64,000 nt of DNA, taken from NCBI RefSeq assembly GCF_015712165.1, contig NZ_JADPZX010000001.1:2852001-2916000 (forward strand), read 5' to 3'. Under the pieces are notes generated by a model that saw only the letters and a program-made list of their open reading frames with translations, was not told where the DNA came from and searched no databases. This stretch comes from Streptomyces spinoverrucosus (GTDB lineage: Bacteria > Actinomycetota > Actinomycetes > Streptomycetales > Streptomycetaceae). Position 1 is the first letter of the stretch. Every line of letters begins with the position of its first letter. The position numbers were made by a program, and so were the translations under genes. Below, one piece after another: positions 53,190-63,100 of the stretch.

Positions 53190-53434
53190 CGAGCTGATCA
53201 GATGTTTTCCGCTGTATGCGGCCACTGAAGAGGAAAGGGTTCGGCAACACCGGGCGACACGGCGACGACCGCCGGGAAGCCCACCCGGGCGGCGCAACGC
53301 ACCACGGGATGCACCTATACGCCTCGGCCAATCGGTGCACGTCCCTTCCCAGCGACAGGTGTGACGCGCAACACTCGCAGGCGCATGACCGTTGCCACCC
53401 ACGGCCACCAGGCCGACGGAAGTGAGGTCACGTC

Positions 53435-53725
53435 ATGTCCGTGCACGATGAACTGACATTCATGCAGCGCAGCCTGGACGACCTGTCCCGGTCGCTGGGC
53501 CGCCTGGAGCAGCAGCTCGGCAGGGGCGGGCTCGACATACGCCGCGTCCGCACCGACTGCGAACACCTGCGCGAGAGCGTCGCGCTGCTCCGCGACGCGG
53601 CCAGCACACCGGCAGCGCAGCGGCGCCCGGAGCTCGTCACCATCCCCGACACGCCGTACGACAACAGCCTGTGGGTCGACACGGACGACGAGGGACTCGG
53701 CGCCCGCGACCGACACGCACCCTGA
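53435..53725 (+). CDS. Small hypothetical coiled-coil protein
   Basis: 96 residues. The first half is a likely coiled coil (DELTFMQRSLDDLSRSLGRL, then RTDCEHLRESVALLRDA); the second half has a conserved-looking PDTPYDNSLWVDTDDEGLG. Function unknown. ATG with GAGG seven bases upstream. It lies 33 bp upstream of the succinate dehydrogenase genes and may be cotranscribed with them. Confidence 0.78.
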   Translation: MSVHDELTFMQRSLDDLSRSLGRLEQQLGRGGLDIRRVRTDCEHLRESVALLRDAASTPAAQRRPELVTIPDTPYDNSLWVDTDDEGLGARDRHAP

Positions 53726-53758
53726 CCGGCCCGAGTCCCGACCGACCGGAGTCATACC

Positions 53759-54592
53759 TTGGCCACTGGTACGGAACCCACAACCACAGATCCCCATCCC
53801 CCCGGCGGCGTACGGTCGGTCACCCGCGCCGCGATCGCCGCCCCGCATCTGCGGACCGACCGCTGGTGGCTGGCGCCCGCCACCACGGCCGCCGGGCTGC
53901 TCGCCTTCATCGTGTACTCGACCTGGCGGGCCTTCGCGAACGCCGACTACTACGCGGCCCCCTACGTCTCGCCGTTCTACTCCCCCTGTCTGGCGGAGAA
54001 CTGCGAGCCGATGAAGGCGGGGCCCAACTGGGAGATCTTCGGCAGCTGGTGGGGGATCTCCCCCGCGATCATCATCCTGATCTTCCCGCTCGGCTTCCGC
54101 CTGACCTGCTACTACTACCGCAAGGCCTACTACCGGGGCTTCTGGGCGTCCCCGCCGGCCTGCGCGGTGGCCGAGCCGCACAAGAAGTACACCGGTGAGA
54201 CCCGCTTCCCGCTGGTCCTGCAGAACATCCACCGGTACTTCTTCTACGCCGCGATCCTCGTCGCCGGCATCCTGACGTACGACACCGTGCTCGCCTTCCG
54301 CGACGAGAACTACGAGTGGGGCCACATGGGCCTCGGCACCCTGGTGTTCCTCGTCAACATCGTGCTGATCTGGGCGTACACGATCTCCTGCCACTCCTGC
54401 CGGCACATCGTCGGCGGCAAGCTCAAGCACTTCTCCAAGCATCCGGTGCGCTACCGGATGTGGCAGTGGGCCGGGAAGTTCAACGCCCGTCACATGCTGC
54501 TCGCCTGGACGTCGTTGGTGAGCGTGGCGCTCGCCGACTTCTACGTCTATCTCGTCGCGTCCGGTGTCTTCGACGATCCGCGCTTCTTCTAG
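53759..54592 (+). CDS. Succinate dehydrogenase membrane anchor subunit (Sdh1 type)
   Basis: A 277-residue membrane protein with five predicted helices that anchors the SdhA-SdhB pair encoded directly downstream. It is unlike the classical two-subunit haem b anchors and matches the single-anchor type of the mycobacterial Sdh1 operon (Rv0249c, recollection). A Cys/His cluster C211-H212-S-C214-R-H216 lies in the loop before helix 5; the mycobacterial structure is reported to hold a membrane-embedded Rieske-type 2Fe-2S centre. Start TTG at 53759 with CGGAGT upstream. Likely gene order: anchor, flavoprotein, iron-sulfur protein. Confidence 0.85.
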   Translation: MATGTEPTTTDPHPPGGVRSVTRAAIAAPHLRTDRWWLAPATTAAGLLAFIVYSTWRAFANADYYAAPYVSPFYSPCLAENCEPMKAGPNWEIFGSWWGISPAIIILIFPLGFRLTCYYYRKAYYRGFWASPPACAVAEPHKKYTGETRFPLVLQNIHRYFFYAAILVAGILTYDTVLAFRDENYEWGHMGLGTLVFLVNIVLIWAYTISCHSCRHIVGGKLKHFSKHPVRYRMWQWAGKFNARHMLLAWTSLVSVALADFYVYLVASGVFDDPRFF

Positions 54593-54609
54593 ATGAGTGG
54601 GGCCTTGTG

Positions 54610-56550
54610 ATGTCCGTGGTGGAGCGACAGGAGTGGGACGTCGTCGTGGTCGGCGCGGGCGGCGCCGGACTGCGTGCCGCCATCGAGGCCCGCGAACGCG
54701 GCGCCCGTACGGCCGTGATCTGCAAGTCGCTGTTCGGCAAGGCGCACACGGTGATGGCCGAGGGCGGTATCGCCGCCGCCATGGCCAACGCCAACCCGCA
54801 CGACAACTGGCAGGTGCACTTCCGTGACACCCTGCGCGGCGGCAAGTTCCTCAACCAGTGGCGGATGGCCGAGCTGCACGCCCAGGAGGCCCCGGACCGG
54901 GTGTGGGAGCTGGAGACCTCGGGCGCCCTGTTCGACCGTACGAAGGACGGCCGGATCTCGCAGCGCAACTTCGGCGGCCACGAGTACCCGCGCCTCGCCC
55001 ACGTCGGCGACCGCACCGGACTGGAGCTGATCCGCACCCTCCAGCAGAAGATCGTCGCCCTCCAGCAGGAGGACCACCGCGAGACCGGCGACTACGAGTC
55101 CCGGCTGAAGGTGTTCCAGGAGTGCACGGTCACGCGCGTCCTCAAGGACGGCTCCCTCGTGAGCGGTGTCTTCGCGTACGAGCGTGAATCCGGCCGTTTC
55201 TTCGTCCTGGAAGCCCCCGCCGTGGTGATCGCCACGGGTGGCATCGGCAAGTCCTTCAAGGTCACGTCGAACTCGTGGGAGTACACCGGCGACGGCCACG
55301 CGCTGGCGCTGCTGGCCGGGGCACCCCTGCTGAACATGGAGTTCGTGCAGTTCCACCCGACCGGCATGGTCTGGCCGCCCTCGGTGAAGGGCATCCTCGT
55401 CACGGAGTCCGTCCGCGGCGACGGCGGCGTGCTGCGCAACTCCGACGGCAAGCGGTTCATGTTCGACTACATCCCGGACGTCTTCAAGGAGAAGTACGCC
55501 GAGACCGAGGACGAGGCCGACCGCTGGTACGACGACCCGGACACCAACCGGCGTCCCCCCGAGCTGCTCCCCCGCGACGAGGTCGCCCGGGCCATCAACA
55601 CCGAGGTCAAGGAGGGCCGGGGCTCCCCGCACGGCGGTGTGTTCCTGGACGTGTCGACGCGGATGCCCGCCGAGGTGATCAAGCGCCGGCTGCCGTCGAT
55701 GTACCACCAGTTCAAGGAGCTGGCCGACGTCGACATCACCGCCGAGGCGATGGAGGTCGGGCCCACCTGCCACTACGTGATGGGCGGCATCGCCGTCGAC
55801 TCCGACTCGGCGGCGGCGCGCGGGGTGCCGGGGCTGTACGCGGCCGGTGAGGTGGCCGGCGGTATGCACGGCTCCAACCGGCTCGGCGGGAACTCGCTGT
55901 CCGACCTGCTGGTGTTCGGGCGCCGGGCGGGACTGCACGCCGCCGAGTACGCGACCGGGACGGCGGCGGCCCGCCCCCGGGTGGACGACGCGCAGGTGGA
56001 CTCGGCGGCGGCGGAGGCGCTGCGCCCCTTCTCCGCCGAGGCCGAGATCGAGGAGCCGGCCGGCGGCCCGCCCGAGAACCCGTACACCCTCCACCAGGAA
56101 CTCCAGCAGACCATGAACGACCTGGTCGGCATCATCCGCCGCGAGGCGGAGATGAAGCAGGCCCTGGAGAAGCTGGCCGAGCTGCGGGTACGGGCCCGGC
56201 GCGCGGGCGTGGAGGGCCACCGCCAGTTCAACCCGGGCTGGCATCTCGCCCTGGACCTGCGCAACATGCTGCTGGTCAGCGAGTGCGTGGCGCGGGCCGC
56301 GCTGGAGCGCAACGAGTCGCGCGGCGGCCACACCCGCGAGGACCACCCGTCGATGGACCGCAGGTGGCGCCGTATCAACCTGCTCTGCGGGCTCACCGAC
56401 CCCACGGGCGGCCTGGCGGCCACGGATCCGGACCGGGGCCAGATCACGCTCAGCCGCGAGACCACCGAACCCATCCGTCCCGACCTGCTCGCCCTGTTCG
56501 ACAAGGAGGAGCTGGTCAAGTACCTCACCGAAGAGGAGCTGTACGAGTGA
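54610..56550 (+). CDS. sdhA: Succinate dehydrogenase flavoprotein subunit
   Basis: A 646-residue flavoprotein oxidising succinate to fumarate. FAD-binding motif VVVVGAGGAGL (11-21); H46 in KAHTVMAEGGI is the expected covalent FAD attachment site; active-site segments QFHPTG, TESVRGDGG, HYVMGG and RLGGNSLSD. ATG at 54610; GTG 54607 next to it is an alternative. It follows the anchor gene by 17 bp. Its stop overlaps sdhB as GTGA. Confidence 0.95.
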   Translation: MSVVERQEWDVVVVGAGGAGLRAAIEARERGARTAVICKSLFGKAHTVMAEGGIAAAMANANPHDNWQVHFRDTLRGGKFLNQWRMAELHAQEAPDRVWELETSGALFDRTKDGRISQRNFGGHEYPRLAHVGDRTGLELIRTLQQKIVALQQEDHRETGDYESRLKVFQECTVTRVLKDGSLVSGVFAYERESGRFFVLEAPAVVIATGGIGKSFKVTSNSWEYTGDGHALALLAGAPLLNMEFVQFHPTGMVWPPSVKGILVTESVRGDGGVLRNSDGKRFMFDYIPDVFKEKYAETEDEADRWYDDPDTNRRPPELLPRDEVARAINTEVKEGRGSPHGGVFLDVSTRMPAEVIKRRLPSMYHQFKELADVDITAEAMEVGPTCHYVMGGIAVDSDSAAARGVPGLYAAGEVAGGMHGSNRLGGNSLSDLLVFGRRAGLHAAEYATGTAAARPRVDDAQVDSAAAEALRPFSAEAEIEEPAGGPPENPYTLHQELQQTMNDLVGIIRREAEMKQALEKLAELRVRARRAGVEGHRQFNPGWHLALDLRNMLLVSECVARAALERNESRGGHTREDHPSMDRRWRRINLLCGLTDPTGGLAATDPDRGQITLSRETTEPIRPDLLALFDKEELVKYLTEEELYE

Positions 56551-57329
56551 GCAGCTACGAGGCCCGCTTCAAGGTGTGGCGCGGGGACGCGGACGGGGGC
56601 GGCCTGGAGGACTTCAAGGTCGAGGTCAACGACGGCGAGGTGGTGCTGGACATCATCCACCGCCTCCAGGCCACCCAGACCCCCGACCTGGCCGTGCGCT
56701 GGAACTGCAAGGCGGGCAAGTGCGGTTCGTGCTCCGCCGAGATCAACGGGCGGCCCCGGCTGATGTGCATGACCCGGATGTCGGTGTTCGACCACGAGGA
56801 GACGATCACCGTCACTCCGCTGCGCGCCTTCCCGGTCGTACGCGATCTCGTCACGGACGTCGGCTTCAACTACGAGAAGGCGCGGGAGGTCCCGTCCTTC
56901 GTGCCGCCGGCCGGGCTCGGGCCCGGCGAGTACCGGATGATGCAGGAGGACGTGGACCGGTCACAGGAGTTCCGCAAGTGCATCGAGTGCTTCCTGTGCC
57001 AGGACACCTGCCATGTGGTCCGCGACCACGAGGAGAACAAGCAGGCGTTCGCGGGCCCCCGCTTCCTGATGCGGGTCGCCGAACTGGACATGCACCCGCT
57101 GGACGCGGCCGCCGAGTCCGGCCTGGACCGCAAACGCACCGCCCAGGACGAACACGGCCTCGGCTACTGCAACATCACCAAGTGCTGTACGGAGGTCTGC
57201 CCCGAGGGCATCAAGATCACGGACAACGCCCTGATCCCGCTGAAGGAGCGGGCCGTCGACCGCAAGTACGACCCACTGGTCTGGCTCGGCGACAAGATCC
57301 GCCGCCGGTCCGCCTCGTCAGGAGGCTGA
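56547..57329 (+). CDS. sdhB: Succinate dehydrogenase iron-sulfur subunit
   Basis: A 260-residue electron-transfer subunit with three clusters: 2Fe-2S (C54, C59, C62, C74), 4Fe-4S (C145, C148, C151, C155; CIECFLCQDTC) and 3Fe-4S (C208, C213 or C214, C218; CNITKCCTEVCP). GTG start overlaps the sdhA stop (GTGA), with GAGGAG upstream. Its 3' end overlaps the convergent methyltransferase gene by 12 bases, without a terminator between them. Confidence 0.95.
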   Translation: MSSYEARFKVWRGDADGGGLEDFKVEVNDGEVVLDIIHRLQATQTPDLAVRWNCKAGKCGSCSAEINGRPRLMCMTRMSVFDHEETITVTPLRAFPVVRDLVTDVGFNYEKAREVPSFVPPAGLGPGEYRMMQEDVDRSQEFRKCIECFLCQDTCHVVRDHEENKQAFAGPRFLMRVAELDMHPLDAAAESGLDRKRTAQDEHGLGYCNITKCCTEVCPEGIKITDNALIPLKERAVDRKYDPLVWLGDKIRRRSASSGG

Positions 57330-58334
57330 GGCCTGCAGATACCCCGAGTGCGCGACCTGTCCGAGGAAGGTGAACCGGGTGTCGGAGGCCATGTGCTTCT
57401 CGAAGGCCTCACTGATGCCCGGCCACTTCGGGTGGCCGAAGTCGTCGAGTACGACGATCCCGCCGGGTGCGACGATCTCCTCGGCCCACTCCAGGTCCCT
57501 GGCCACGCCCTCGGCGGAGTGGTCGCCGTCGACGATCACGACGCCGTAGGCACGGTCGGAGACGGCGGCGCGCACCTCGGGGTCCTCGGAGAAGCCCTGC
57601 TGGATCCGGGTCGCGGCACCGGCGGTGCCCGCCAGCGCCAGATTGCTGCGCACGGCGGCCTCGCGCACCGGTGTGCCCGTCGCGTCCCCGCCCATGCTGG
57701 TGCCGGGCTGCAGCTGCTCACCGGCCAGCGGATCGACGATCGTCAGCCGCGGATCCCGCCCCGCCCGCTCCATCATCCTGATCAGAGCCGCGCCGAACAT
57801 GCCGTACAGCGTGCCGATCTCCAGGATGTCGTCGTTCGGCGGGTCGAGCAGCGGTACGGCGGAGAGCTTGCCGCAGATGTTCATCGTGCCGCCCGCTATT
57901 CGCCCGACGCCCAGCGCCTCCATCGCGATGAGCAGCCGAAACGCCTGCGCGACGGCCCGTTCCGCGCCCTCGCCGTCCCCGGTGACCCGCTTCAACTCCT
58001 CGATCAGCCCGTCCAGATGGGACGCCGACGGCAACCGTGACACCCCCCGGCCGGTCCCGTCGAAGAACAGCTCCAGGGGCCGCTGACGGTTGCGCACCCG
58101 CGTCAGCTCCTGCTGCACGGCGCCGTAGGAGGTGCTTCCGAGCACGCGCCGGACCTCGCGCTCCACGCGCTGGTCGATCAGTGCGGCGCATGACGTCTGT
58201 CCGACGAACCGGTTACCCAGTAGCCCTCGTCCAGTGGACCGGACGTACGTGATGACCGTCGCGGTGTCGTCGAAGGGACGCACACCACTCGCGGAGCCGC
58301 ATTCCTGCTCATACGCTCCGAAATGTGACGCCAT
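57318..58334 (-). CDS. Class I SAM-dependent methyltransferase (Methyltransf_24-like)
   Basis: A 338-residue protein. An N-terminal helical region of about 150 residues precedes a Rossmann methyltransferase domain: motif I DILEIGTLYGMFGAALI, acidic motif LTIVDP, then VIVDGDHSAEGVARDLEW and APGGIVVLDDFGHP. The DGDH segment recalls cephalosporin-hydroxylase and sugar O-methyltransferase relatives; substrate unknown. The ATG at 58334 lies 10 bp inside the divergent membrane-protein gene and has no properly spaced SD, so the real start may be further downstream. Its 3' end overlaps sdhB by 12 bases. Confidence 0.82.
   Translation of the reverse strand: MASHFGAYEQECGSASGVRPFDDTATVITYVRSTGRGLLGNRFVGQTSCAALIDQRVEREVRRVLGSTSYGAVQQELTRVRNRQRPLELFFDGTGRGVSRLPSASHLDGLIEELKRVTGDGEGAERAVAQAFRLLIAMEALGVGRIAGGTMNICGKLSAVPLLDPPNDDILEIGTLYGMFGAALIRMMERAGRDPRLTIVDPLAGEQLQPGTSMGGDATGTPVREAAVRSNLALAGTAGAATRIQQGFSEDPEVRAAVSDRAYGVVIVDGDHSAEGVARDLEWAEEIVAPGGIVVLDDFGHPKWPGISEAFEKHMASDTRFTFLGQVAHSGYLQASAS
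58312..58317 (+). promoter_or_regulatory. -10 box for leaderless repeat-protein gene
   Basis: TACGCT fits TANNNT and ends seven bases before the GTG at 58325; no SD. It lies inside the coding region of the divergent methyltransferase if that gene starts at 58334. Confidence 0.4.
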
Positions 58335-60046
58335 CCTCGATACGCGGTCGGCCCCGGCGGGCGACCTCGCACATATCGGTGCGGGTCGCGCACGCGCTGC
58401 TCGGCGCGGTGGTCGCGGTCCTGTGGCTGGTGTGGCCCGAGCTGACCGCCTCGTCGAGCGGTGACCGCCCGGTCGCGCGCACCCCCGCCCCCGGTACGAC
58501 GGCGCAGGACGTGGAGGAGACGCCCACCGCCGACCTCGTCCTCCCGCTCATCGCCCTGGGCACGGCGGCGGCGCTGGCCGCATACGGCTACATACGCCGG
58601 ACCCGGCGGACCCGCACCCGTACGACACCCGGGGGCGTCCCGTCCGCCGCGCGCTCCCTCCCCTCGCCCTTGAGCGAACTCGACGAACAGGCACAGGCGT
58701 TGCTGATCGAGGCCGACGACTGCGTGCGCACCAGCCGTGAGGAACTCACCTTCGCCGAGGCCGCGTCGGGGCACGAGGCCATGGATCCCTTCGCGCGGGC
58801 GGTACGGGAGGCGGAGTGGGAGCTGTCGGCCGCGTTCGCCATGCGGCAGCGGTACGACGACGGGGTCCCGTTCGAGGCGTCCGCCCGGCGGCAGGCGCTC
58901 GCCGGGATCGTCGGGCGGTGCACGGAGGCCGGGCGGCGGCTGGACACGGAGGCGGCGGGGTTCGACGCGGCGCGGGGCCTGGAGCGGCGGATCGGGGCGG
59001 CGCTGGAGGTCGCGGAGGCGAGGTTCCGGGAAGTGGCGGGCCGTACGTCGGCCACGGAGGCGACCCTGGCGGATCTTGGCAGGCGGTACGCGTCCACGGC
59101 GGCGGCCCCGGTCGTCGGGTACGTCGAACAGGCCAAGGATCGCCTGGTGTTCACGACGGTCCATCTCAACCAGGCCCGTCAGTCCGCCGACCGGGGCGAA
59201 CCCGACCGCGCCGCCGCCCATCTGCGCGCGGCCGAGGGCGCGGTCGATCAGGCCGCGATCTTCGTGACCGCCGTGGACCGCCTCGCCGGGGAGCTGTCGA
59301 GGGCGCGGACGCTGGTACCGGCGGCCCTCACGGGGGCGGAGGTGGAGATCGCGGGGGCGCGGGAACGGGCGGAAGGTGTCGCCGTCGACATCCCCGCCGG
59401 CGAGCTGCAGTCGCGCATCATGCACGCCGACGCGGTCCTGACCGCCGTACGGGAAACACTGACCAGCGGCCCGTACGACCCCCTCGACGCCCTGCGCCGA
59501 ATCGTACGGGCCGTGGTGCCGGTCGCGACGGGCCGGGCCGGGGTGCTGCCGGTGGCCGGTGAGCTGGTCGCCCGGAGTGCGACGGCAACGGCGGCCGACT
59601 TCGTGGCGACGCATCGGGGGGTGGTGGGCGCGGAGGCCCGAACACGCTTGGCGGCAGCGCAACGGCTCATGCCCGAGGAGTCCCTCGGGACGGGACAACG
59701 GCTGACGCCCGAGGAGGCCTTGGCGGCGGGGCAACGGCTGCTCCTGCCCGAGGAGGCCCTCACGGCGGGGCAACGGCTCGCGCCCGAAGAGGCCCTCGGG
59801 ACGAGGCAACGGCTCACGCCCGAGGAGGCCCTCGCGGCGGACTCCCTCGCCCGCACGGCCCTACATCTGGCGGAACAGGACGTCCGTATGCACGGCACAC
59901 CCGTGCCAGCGGCGCCCCCACACTCAACCGGCTTCGGAGGAGCCGTCCTCGGGGGAATCGTGCTGGCCCAGGACTCAACGTCCGTTCAGATCAGCAGCTT
60001 TGGCGGCCGGCGGACACGCGCCCGCCGTAACTTCCCAGTCGCGTAA
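58325..60046 (+). CDS. Membrane protein with helical domain and 12-residue C-terminal repeats
   Basis: 573 residues, family not firmly recognised. Two N-terminal membrane helices (about 19-40 and 68-90), a long helical cytoplasmic domain (about 115-430) and five tandem QRLTPEEALAAG-type repeats (about 446-506), then a glycine-rich tail (GFGGAVLGGIVL ... SFGGRR). The helical part (ATEATLADLGRRYAS; AAEGAVDQAAIFVTAVDRL) resembles the C-terminal half of actinobacterial TPM-domain proteins, but the TPM domain itself is absent. GTG at 58325 with a -10 at leaderless distance; GTG 58379 is an alternative. Next gene: the T7SS toxin, 95 bp away. Confidence 0.78.
   Translation: MTPSSIRGRPRRATSHISVRVAHALLGAVVAVLWLVWPELTASSSGDRPVARTPAPGTTAQDVEETPTADLVLPLIALGTAAALAAYGYIRRTRRTRTRTTPGGVPSAARSLPSPLSELDEQAQALLIEADDCVRTSREELTFAEAASGHEAMDPFARAVREAEWELSAAFAMRQRYDDGVPFEASARRQALAGIVGRCTEAGRRLDTEAAGFDAARGLERRIGAALEVAEARFREVAGRTSATEATLADLGRRYASTAAAPVVGYVEQAKDRLVFTTVHLNQARQSADRGEPDRAAAHLRAAEGAVDQAAIFVTAVDRLAGELSRARTLVPAALTGAEVEIAGARERAEGVAVDIPAGELQSRIMHADAVLTAVRETLTSGPYDPLDALRRIVRAVVPVATGRAGVLPVAGELVARSATATAADFVATHRGVVGAEARTRLAAAQRLMPEESLGTGQRLTPEEALAAGQRLLLPEEALTAGQRLAPEEALGTRQRLTPEEALAADSLARTALHLAEQDVRMHGTPVPAAPPHSTGFGGAVLGGIVLAQDSTSVQISSFGGRRTRARRNFPVA
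59660..59842 (+). repeat. Five tandem 36-bp repeats (one of 39 bp)
   Basis: Units start at 59660, 59696, 59732 (39 bp), 59771 and 59807, each beginning CAACGGCT and ending near GGCGGGG. They encode QRLxPEEALxxG; every difference keeps the frame. Confidence 0.85.
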
Positions 60047-60085
60047 GACACTTCTCGCCCCGTCAGACCCAGCACTCCCCTTTTA

Positions 60086-60091
60086 TATGAT
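60086..60091 (+). promoter_or_regulatory. -10 box of the toxin-immunity operon
   Basis: TATGAT within an AT-rich patch (60081-60092) that stands out in this GC-rich window, 50 bases upstream of the toxin start. No good -35 is seen. Confidence 0.5.
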
Positions 60092-60141
60092 GATCTGCTA
60101 ACGGAGAGTCGGTCCGATGACGCGCGGACGAGCGGGGGCAG

Positions 60142-63100
60142 TTGAGCGTGATCAAACCGGAGCAGATCCCACAGTTCACTGGCGACCTGGCCCAGTTGGA
60201 GACGGACTACACGGCACTGAAGACGGACGCCGGGAACGTCCGTGACGCGGGCGCGAATGTGCATTCCCAGTTCCAGGGCCTGTCCGCGTACTACCAGGCA
60301 CCCGAGGCCGAGCAGCTGTTCGCCACCACCAAGCCGGTGCAGGACAAGGCAGACGCCTTCGCCGACGACCTGGAGAAGGTCTCCTCGGCGCTGTCGTCGT
60401 ACGCCACCGAAATCCGCCCACTCGTGGACAAGCTGAAGCAGCTGAAAGCGGACGCCACAGCCTTCGTCAACTCCGTCAAGGACGACGACGAGTGGGAGTA
60501 CGACGAGGACAAGGTCAGCGAGCACAACCAGCTCCGCGACGACATCACCGCCACCGTGGCCGCCTTCTGGGCGGCGGAACGCACCTGCCACAACAAAATC
60601 ACCGCCTTGTGGGGCGGAACGCAGATGATGGCCGGGGACGGCTCCGACCGCACCGACCAGTACGGCTTCTCCGCCGAGGACATGAAGAACGCCAAACTCC
60701 CCTGGGGCGACCCGGTGGAGGAGAAGCACCACTGGTACGAGGTCGGCCACTGGGTGAAGTCGTTCGTGTGGGACGGCCTGATCGTCGACGGCATCTGGGG
60801 CACCATCAAGGGCCTGGGCACCCTGGTCGGCTTCGGCGGCTGGGACGCCATGGGCCAGGCCTGGAAAGGCCTCGCCCAGCTCGCCACCGGCCTGGCACTG
60901 TCCTCCATCCCCGGCGTCGGCACCCTCTTCTGGGCCCTCCCCGACGACAAACTCCCCTCCTGGATCCGCGACTCACGCACCGCGATGAAGGAAACCGGCA
61001 AGGCACTGGTGGCCTGGGACCAGTGGGGCAAGAACCCCGCCCGCGCCGCCGGAGCCGTCACCTTCAACGTCCTCACCACCGTCTTCACCGGCGGCGCCGG
61101 TGCCGCCGCCTCGGGTGCGGGCAAGGCCGGCGCCGTAGCCCGGGTCCTGGGCACCACGGCCAAGGCCATCGACCCCATGACCTACATCGCCAAGGGCGCG
61201 GGTGCGGGCCTCTCCAAGATCGGCGACATCAGCGCCGCGCTGAAAGGCGTCGGCAACATCGACATCCCGGCGTTGCCCGAGAACGCCATCACCCTCCCCG
61301 AAGGCGCGGTCCGCCTACCCGACGGCACGGTCAACCTCCCCGAGGGCGCGGCCATCCCGGACGGCGGCATCAGAATCCCCGAAGGCGGTGCAGTCACCCT
61401 GCCCGAGGGCACCCCACTCCCCGCAGGCGCGGTCGACCTGGGCAACGGCGCCGTCAAACTCCCCGAAGGCACCCCGGTCCCCGCAGGCGCCGTCGAACTG
61501 CCCGAAGGCACAGTCAAACTCCCCGACAACGCCCCCGCCCTGCCCGAGGGCACCGTCAAGCTGCCCACCGAGGACGGCGCCCCGGCCCGCTACTACGACC
61601 CCCAGGGCAACATCCTCGACGAGAACGGCACCGTCATCCACAAGGCCGACGACGGCCCCGGCGACGTGGTGGACCAGCCCGACATGGGCACCCCACCCGC
61701 GGGCGCCGACGTCCCCCGCGTCGACTCCCCGCTCCGCGAACCCGCCATGGCCGGCGCCGCAACCCACACCACCGACACCGCCGCCCAGCACATCCGCCTC
61801 GGCAACAGCCTCGACGACCTCGGCGACATTGGCCGAGTCGGCGAGGACGTCCCCGTCACCCCGGCCGTCCACGCGGGCACCGACGTACCCAGCACCGGCC
61901 TGGGCAACAACCTCCCCGGCGGCACCGCGGACAACCTCCCCGGCGGCGCAGTCGGCGACAACATGCCGACCAACAGCGTGGACACCCACCTTCCCGGCAA
62001 CAACATCGGCAACACCGCCGACAACCTCCCCGGCGGCCACGCCGACGACCTCGGCCGTGGCCCGTCCGGCAGTGGCGATCTGCCTGGCGGCAGCGCCACC
62101 GACACCCTGCCGCCGCGCGCCGACGTCCCGCCGGGCGGCGGGCTTGACGACCTCGGTCGTACCGGCGACGAGGCCGCCGCAGGCGGGGACGACGCCGTGC
62201 CCACGCCCGAGGGGAGCGCACCCGCCCGGCCGAGCTTCATGCGTGACGGCGACAACCCGTACGGTCCGGAGGGCTCGCTCACACCGGAGCAGATCCACGA
62301 GATCCAGGTCTACCGCGCCAACCACGAGCCCGGATACTTCGAGCAGTTCTACAAGTCCAACGGCAACCGCAAGAACCTCGAATTCCTCGACGAGAGCGGG
62401 ACGACGCCTCCCCAGCTGACACGGCAGTCGCCCCAGCATCCGTGGATCTCGGTCAAGGACGCGCCGGATCCCATCCAGCCGCACTACCTCGGCGACGCGA
62501 TCAAGGTCGGGCGAGAGACCGCGAGCCCCGAGGCGCTCAAGACTCTCGACGAGGCAGCGGCGAACCGGCACTATGCCATCGGCTACGACCAAGCCGCCGC
62601 CGGCCACAAGGCCGAGGCCGTAGAGGCTCACAAGAACAACCCCACGCCCGAAACACATTGGGATCAGGTCGAGCGCACCTACGAGTACAAGGCCGCGCAT
62701 CGCGACATGCGGGACAACGCGGAGGCGTACGGCGAGGCCATCGCCGAGCACCACGTCATTCCGGAGCACTACCCGAACGCAACCCGGGAGCCACTGGACG
62801 GCCCGGCCAACGGCAACGACCAGTTCGACCAGGTGTGGCGTCGCGAGGACGGGGGCTTCGTCGTCATCGAAGCCAAGAGCAACGTGCGTACCGAGCTCGG
62901 AGCCCGCAATCTGCCGGACGGAAAGCGGGTTTCGCAAGGGACCAAGGAGTACTTCCTGGACATCCTCAACGAGATGCGCAAGCGCGGTGAGGACAACCCC
63001 AAGGAGTTGCTGCTCGCGGACGAACTCGAAGCGGCGCTCGGCAGGGGAGATGTGGACTACATCGTCGTCAAGGGGCAGGACAACGTCGGCGAGTACGCTG

